Assembly (NCBI GenBank): GCA_013368315.1
Contig: JAACJM010000064.1
Location: 186,001 to 250,000 of the forward strand
Reading direction: 5' to 3'
From: Tetrapyrgos nigripes
Taxonomy: Eukaryota > Basidiomycota > Agaricomycetes > Agaricales > Campanellaceae
DNA length: 64,000 bases
Made by a program: the position numbers and the translations under genes. Below, piece after piece: positions 58,361-64,000 of this stretch. Under the pieces are notes generated by a model. That model was not told where the DNA came from. It did no database searches and was given only the letters and a program-made list of their open reading frames with translations. How positions within the stretch are numbered: the stretch's first letter is position 1; every line of letters begins with the position of its first letter.

Positions 58361-59826
58361 GATTTATGTGTGTAGTTGTGCAGTGGAAGAGAAGGATAGG
58401 AGAGGTATGTGGTGTGTTTGTTCTTAAGTGGTTTGGGAGGAGAGCTGACGTTCAGAAGGGTTATATACCCTCGTCGCATAGGTATTTTGTAGGGAGATTC
58501 TCGAATACTCGAGGTCAACGCAAGGTCGACGTCATATGTGTGTCAAATGTGTGTTCATGGCCTTGGCCCTACCAACGTCAGTTGTTATGCCTTGCTCCAC
58601 CTCGGAGTATTGCAACTCGTGTGCACACCACTTCAAGTTCGCCGAGTTTCTCCAACATTCTACCGAGTCCTTACATGTCCCACTTAGTACTCACTAGCGT
58701 CTATCTGCTGAGAAGCCGAGGATCTAGAACTACAACGAGATGCTGAAGGTCTCTTTTCGCCCTTCTTTCCGGTCGACGTCGTTTCAAGGATCCGTCGGAA
58801 TATCTCAATGGCTCCAACAATTGTGCGCATATATACCTTCTAAAGATTCGCTTCCTCAAAATGTGTACAGTCAAGTCTACAGAGCGGTTTTCTGACGCTA
58901 ATTCGTGCTGCCCTGGTTTACCAACTCTCATAGATACCTCCGAGCTCTCCTCTTCCACGAACGACTTCAATCTAGGCCTCTTGAACCCTCGAGATACAGC
59001 TATCAGCTATCGGATACAAGTTTCCTGAAGTTAATAAAATTCTTCGTGCTACTTCTCATATAATGACTGTCGCGTCGGTATAATACTCTTCGGTACTCTT
59101 CCCTTCCATGACACAAACGGCGGACGACTTCAACAGCCAACTAGGTCTCTTGTACATATATGGTCTCCTAATATCAGATCTAATTCTACGCTGTAAATTC
59201 TAGTTGGAAATCACAGCGTCCCTCCGATGTCTGTACTATGGCCCTTCATATGAATCCTTCAGTAGGATACTGTGCGGATGAATGTTGGTATGACTTGGTG
59301 ATTCTCAGTGCTCGGGCTCAGATTCTCTTTCTTTCTTTCTTTTCTGTTTCGAAGGGTAAGTATAGACCGTCATGACCCATCCTGTAACTGATTCGTCCAG
59401 TACAAGACGCTCAGTATTGACATTTGTCTATCTCAGATCCTTCTACCCAAGTCCAACAAGCGTCTTAAGTTCAGCTGATACCACTTCTACTCCTGCCCCC
59501 AAGAGGAGAACTGACGGTTCTGGTCCATTAGGCCTTGCTTCTGCCTAGCTTTATTCAGTAGAATAATTAGTACTAGAAACACATCGTTAAATTACAACCT
59601 CATGTACCTAATCTGAAGAAATTTACAAACCTGTTTACTGTATGCGTAGGCTGCTGAAAAAGCGAGAACGTGCGTAGCACAGGTACCTGCTAGTTTCGAA
59701 CAAAGGCAATTGGCAGTAATTTTGTATCATAGACATCTTCTGCACATCGATCATTTCATAGACTGCTTTGTGAATGCTTTACTTTACCTAAAGGTATACA
59801 GAGTCATACGGTACGGAACGACGACT
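58361..59826. other. intergenic, no supported gene
   Basis: Nearly 1.5 kb with no coding frame of substance on either strand; a short T/C-rich tract lies near 59327-59345. The left edge holds the promoter of the 75-aa gene. Confidence 0.45.
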
Positions 59827-60477
59827 TCAAGGAACAGGCATCCCACGATTCACCAAACGTAGCTGCACTTCTCTCTCAACATCAGCCTCAGATCCAACTT
59901 GCACCAAAGGACGCAAATCCTGCCATATACGAATCCTAGACGCAGACCACTCCAATAACATTCCCTCCCAAAAAGCAGGTCGCCATCCCGCCAACTCCCA
60001 ATCCAGAATCACGACCTCGACTTCATCGTCGCCTGTCCCATTGACGCGTACCATTATGTTTCTTCTTTCCGGGTCGCCGTGGGTGAAGACAACGCGATGG
60101 TCGTCTCGTATGACCTTTCGCAGTTCCTTCAGCCGCGTAAGTGACGGTGCTCTTGGAATTGGACCTCGTACAATGACACCCTCCAATCATTGAACTCTCG
60201 GCGCTGGGTGGAGAATGCACTTTACGAGCCGCATTGTTGAGATATATGTACGTCGTAAAAGGCTCCCCCAGCGGCAGACCCAATCCATCCCAGTGTTGCG
60301 GATAACCCAGCCATAGGTGGTTGAGGGATTCGTTGTAATTGTTCAACGTATCCTGCAATGGTGTGTACAACATGATGGCGTTGTTGTTCTGTCAATGAGC
60401 CGAAGAACGCTCGGTATAGGTTCTCGGCGGCCGGCTTCTATGTATTCCATGATAATGAATCCATGATCTCCAGACTT
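59827..60477 (-). pseudogene. aminoglycoside-phosphotransferase-like gene, disrupted
   Basis: C-terminal two thirds of a kinase of the APH/choline-kinase fold, common in fungi with unknown small-molecule substrates. Seen in order: HGFIIMEYIE, AGYVEQLQRIPQPPM, GSAAGGAFYDVHI, EFNDWRVSLYEVQFQEH, then the catalytic VVFTHGDPERRNIMV and metal-binding VVILDWELAGWRPAFWEG. Lesions: a frame change near 60430 after EYIEAG; an in-frame TAA near 60225 (before SAFSTQR); and another frame change near 60135. The N-terminal part is missing because hAT copy 2 begins at 60478; it may lie beyond the window. The conserved Asp and Asn of the HGD...N motif remain. Confidence 0.85.
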
Positions 60478-63400
60478 TAGTGTTGCCGCGGGTCGGGTCA
60501 GTGCACAACTCGGGCCATCGCTTAACTTGGCTCGAGCCAAGCCCGAGTCAGCACGAGGCGACTTCCAAATTTAGCACCCAGGTCCCGCAGGTACATCGTT
60601 GACTGACTTTTGATCTTTATTCTATGGCAGAAGTGTACAAATAGGTAGTTTTGAGTAGATACAAATGCAAATCAGGATCTAATGTGAATTATATGAAGCC
60701 TCTACAAGCCTCATAATGTCTGCAACCTGACCTTTGACCAACATATCTCTCAATTCATCAGTCTGTAGATCCGTAGTGGTCATTCCATCCTTAGAACTGT
60801 CAGATTCCGTGCAATATTTTTGGTCATTTTCTTCGCCAAGCTCCGAGGGTTTTGCAACCCAACTTTTGGTGAAATTAAGCCGATCATCACGGTACAAGGC
60901 CTTCAGGATCTGCAGGACCTCTACCAACACAGAAGACATCCGAGTTCTTCTGTCCGTATCTGTCTCCTTACTGGAAGAGAAGACGTGTTCGCAAGGAACA
61001 GCAGATGCTTGAGCCGGGAGGACGTCCAATGCGAGACAAAAAAGACTGGGAAACTTTCTTTGTAGTGTACTCTGAAAAGAGATTCAGTCTATGTATAGTC
61101 AGAGAATTGAAATTGAGATACTTACATTGTCCCAAAAATGAACGAGATCAATCCTGCCCTGAAGAACACCCTCACCAATCCAAGAAGCTAGTTCCTCCTT
61201 TGCCAATTGATGATCTTCAAGCATTGCTTCATTTTCCCACTCTTCATCTGACAAAACAGTGTCATGGGATTTGGATGTGTCGTCGAAAACTGAAGCCAAA
61301 GATGATGTTAAGGATAGAGAGGTTGAAGAGGTTCGGGATAGAGTATTCAAAGATTCTGTGAACTCGTCGAGATAATCAAAACCAGAATTTAAAGCTCGCG
61401 CAGCGTCAGAGCCACCAAAATCAATAGGAATGCGTCCAGGAACTTCTGATTGAGCCTTCTCATGGCGCATCAAGGTTCTGTGCTCTGTCATCTATGGGGA
61501 TAACATGAAGCAAGTAAAATTATTAACTTGAACATTCACCAAAGGGACAATAGAACTTACAACGTTGATAATGGCCGCTTTGGCATTTGATGCATCCTGC
61601 TCTGACCATTGATCTTCAATCTATGTTAACTTAGAAGTCGGATTGATGACTGCAAAGAACAAAATCAGAATGTAGTTGAGTAAAAAATGCGAAGACGTAC
61701 CAAGTGCAAACACATAAATGTGTGTGGATCGGGCCTTGTCAACGTACTCATATATCTTGTCCAGTGAAGAATCAATCATGTGTGATAAATTAGGAAGAAT
61801 GATCCTCAATTTCTTGAGATTAGAAATAAGCCTCTCATAAAGCGGGAGTACAAAAGACAGTGTCAGTGTCCTCTCTCCAGATACTGCTTCTTGAATAACA
61901 TGAAAGGCTTTGAGGTATAACCGGATATCGTTTAGTACAAGGAGTTCACTGTCCTTCAAGAGAAGCGAGTGGATTTCATCATTCTCAGGAAGTTGAGCAA
62001 ACTTCTGGATTGCCTATAATTAAAGCATATCAGACACGAAGCACAATACAGAAAGTATAAGCAGAAATCATACCGGATACAGGAGAAACATGCGATCAAT
62101 CATTAAGAAAATGGATGACCAGCGAGTATCCACGTCGCGGAGGAGAACCACAACTTTAATTACATTGTTCTCGTCGTCTTCAGTGATTTCAATGCCAGCC
62201 TGCTCCTTCTCTGCCAAAACCGCCTCACGAATCTCAATGACAACCTTGCATAAACCCGAATGCCGCTTTCACGATGCTCGACATGCGCTCACAAGCTTAC
62301 GCACTCTGGCAATCAAATTGACTTTCAGAGCGGCAAGGTAATCAGGGGAAATAGACTCGAATGCAGGAGGAGGGGTAAAGTCAACGATATCAGCTTCAGT
62401 CACACCATCTGGGTCCTGAAAACCCTGGGGTTCCTCTGCATATGTCAGCTTCGAGAGACCTGTCTTTACAGCAATGTTGATAATGTGTGGAAAACATCTG
62501 CACCATCCCGTTAATGAGATATCAGTGCAGAAGTGCAACGGTGAAACTCACTGTATCCAATTTCCCTCTGCCGAGAATTGAATGCCTATTTCTCGAAACA
62601 TATGTTCAAGGGCACGCATCATCGTATTATTATTCGAAGCGTTGTCAAGAGTAATGGAACCAATCTGCAAATATAGTACATGTCAGATAAACTAAAATTG
62701 AAGTAAACCTAGAGTCTAAAGACACACCCGTCTTGCAATCCCAAGCTCATTAAGCACAGTAAAGAAGTACTTCGCCATGGTTTCACCATCATGAGTCTCT
62801 CCTATGTGCCGGAATGCAATAAGACGTGATTTCATAACAAGGTGGCCATCTTTGCGAATGAAGTAATGGGCAGTAACAGCCATGTAACCTTCTAGATTAT
62901 CACGAGACCACATATCAGAAGTATATGAAATACGGCCAAGTGAATTCTTGAATAGTACTCAGTAAATCTTGCTTTAGCATAGAAGAAATGACTCACCTGA
63001 ATTTCTCTCTTAATGTTCGTGAATTCATTGTCAAATTGAGAAAAGATCAACTCCATAAGCTTGGTACGATGTGGAATATCATTGGGGGCCAAATCCAATC
63101 CAATATATGCTAGGACATCACAAAACTCAGGACATTCGATGACGTTGATAGACTGAAAGATGGTCAGTACTAGTCACATTCAAATGACGAATGTTTACCT
63201 GATCGTCGACTACGATCCATCGAACCAATAGTTCCATGAACACTGTGGTGGAAAATTCTTCTCCTGGATGCCGAAAATACTTCAAAATAGTGGGAGTTGA
63301 CTCCAAAGAGTCCCATCCCTTGAGCTTGAACTTGGGTACGATCTCGTTGTAAATGGGGCCATGAAACTTTGTGAGATGTTGCTGAATGCTCCGGGTGAGC

Positions 63401-64000
63401 CCACCACTCACATTTTGAAAGGTACCAACCTTGTTTCTAAAGAGATATTTCTGAATCAGCAATTACTATGAATATCAGTACAGAGAAAGCTTACCCTTCG
63501 GGACAGAGTCTACAAGCAAGCCATTTGCAGCCCTTTGGTCTGGTGGCAAATGGCTTTAAATTTGGATTTGGAGATGGTATAGCATCGGTATCGGCAGGTA
63601 CCATAAAATACCAACAATCTGTGGCAGCGCCATGACTTCCTGAATCAGATCTCTTCTGTTTCGCCTGTACAGACTTGAAAATTGATGAATCTAATGCAGG
63701 TGGGAGTGGAGAAGGTGCCAGAAAGGATGGATTGGGTATAGGACCAGCGCCAGAGATAGTAGCGGTCGGAGTGGGAGCAATAGCAGGCCTCGGAACAACA
63801 TGATTTTCTTTGTCAGAGGACTGGCGAGCATGGACATTACGGGAAGGAGGAGGATTAGATGTAGGAGCGCTGCGCTTTCTGGACATTGATGAAGCCTGGC
63901 TTTGGCTTCCAGAAGCAAGTGGAGGTTGCCAGGTAATAAAGTTAGCCTGAACAGGTGTTGAATTGGTCAGCAGAGTAGAGGCACGAGAAGGTTGTGGAGT
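60478..64000. mobile_element. hAT DNA transposon, copy 2 (runs off the window)
   Basis: Left end TAGTGTTGCCGCGGGTCGGG at 60478 matches the termini of copy 1 (14364-19278). The eight bases before it (CCAGACTT, 60470-60477) are the candidate target duplication; the partner lies beyond 64000. It is inserted in the APH-like gene. The internal layout parallels copy 1 along its whole visible length. Confidence 0.88.
60679..63886 (-). pseudogene. hAT transposase, copy 2 (near-complete, one visible stop)
   Basis: Minus-strand transposase from ATG 63886 (MSRKRSAPTSNPPPSRNVHA) to a stop at 60679. Seen: a low-complexity N terminus; a BED-like zinc finger split by an intron (KWLACRLCPEG then IQQHLTKFHGPIYNE); the catalytic region with DVLAYIGLDLAPNDIPHRT, SDMWSRDNLEGYMAVTAHYF, ITLDNASNNNTMMRALEH and LLRDVDTRWSSIFLMIDRM; and the C-terminal dimerisation domain ASAVPCEHVFSSSKETDTD. 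An in-frame TAG at 61621-61623 lies where copy 1 has Trp (LTWIEEQW). Other breaks between open stretches look like normal short introns. It is better preserved than copy 1, which has its own separate lesions. Confidence 0.82.

Overview
The window looks like nuclear DNA of a filamentous basidiomycete, probably an Agaricomycete. The genes carry many short (about 50-60 bp) GT-AG introns. The families are typical of that group: an aryl-alcohol-oxidase-type GMC oxidoreductase, a HET-domain protein, an SRPK-like kinase, a CFEM GPI protein, a GT15 mannosyltransferase and F-box-like paralogs. The repeats are hAT, pogo-like and Copia elements. There is no operon structure, rRNA or CRISPR. All identifications come from reading the sequence; no database search was run.

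Layout. 1-3078 is AT-rich and shows no gene. 3079-4631 (+) is an SRPK-like kinase. 4864-6660 holds an unresolved minus-strand coding signal. 6660-11370 is gene-poor, with a 41-bp inverted repeat, a degenerate tRNA-like sequence and a 72-bp tandem duplication. 11374-13704 (+) is a complete 11-exon secreted GMC oxidoreductase. 14364-24100 is a transposon block: a 4.9-kb hAT element holding a foldback MITE, a decayed pogo/CENP-B-like element split by a small LTR-gag-LTR element, then two GMC fragments. 24593-27202 (+) is an intronless HET protein.

28050-32419 carries two tandem F-box-like paralogs with the same five-exon plan, separated by a 54-bp minisatellite and a 40-bp perfect palindrome. 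32454-34842 (+) is a mitochondrial-type acyl-CoA synthetase starting 34 bp after the second paralog; it has two apparent one-base losses, both in G runs. 35163-35763 is a hAT-type MITE with a perfect 8-bp target duplication. 36396-45195 is an 8.8-kb decayed Copia retrotransposon with 400-bp LTRs, interrupted by a second hAT-type MITE. Two short cysteine-bearing secreted proteins follow, at 46130-46487 (-) and 47398-47720 (+). 47720-52960 is gene-poor repeat DNA with a 235-bp MITE.

52969-54783 (-) is a complete 9-exon GT15 alpha-mannosyltransferase, 56174-57589 (-) a CFEM GPI-anchored protein, and 58049-58360 (-) a 75-residue hydrophilic protein. 59827-60477 (-) is a dead aminoglycoside-phosphotransferase-like gene cut by a second hAT copy that runs off the window at 64000.

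The cellular genes suggest secretion and cell-surface biology (GMC oxidase, two small secreted proteins, CFEM, GT15) beside probable self/non-self or ubiquitin-linked genes (HET, F-box-like), all embedded in young and nested transposons. No clearly new multi-gene system is demonstrable. The best leads are the duplicated F-box-like locus, the small secreted proteins, the Copia element's long extra coding segment and the nested-insertion history.
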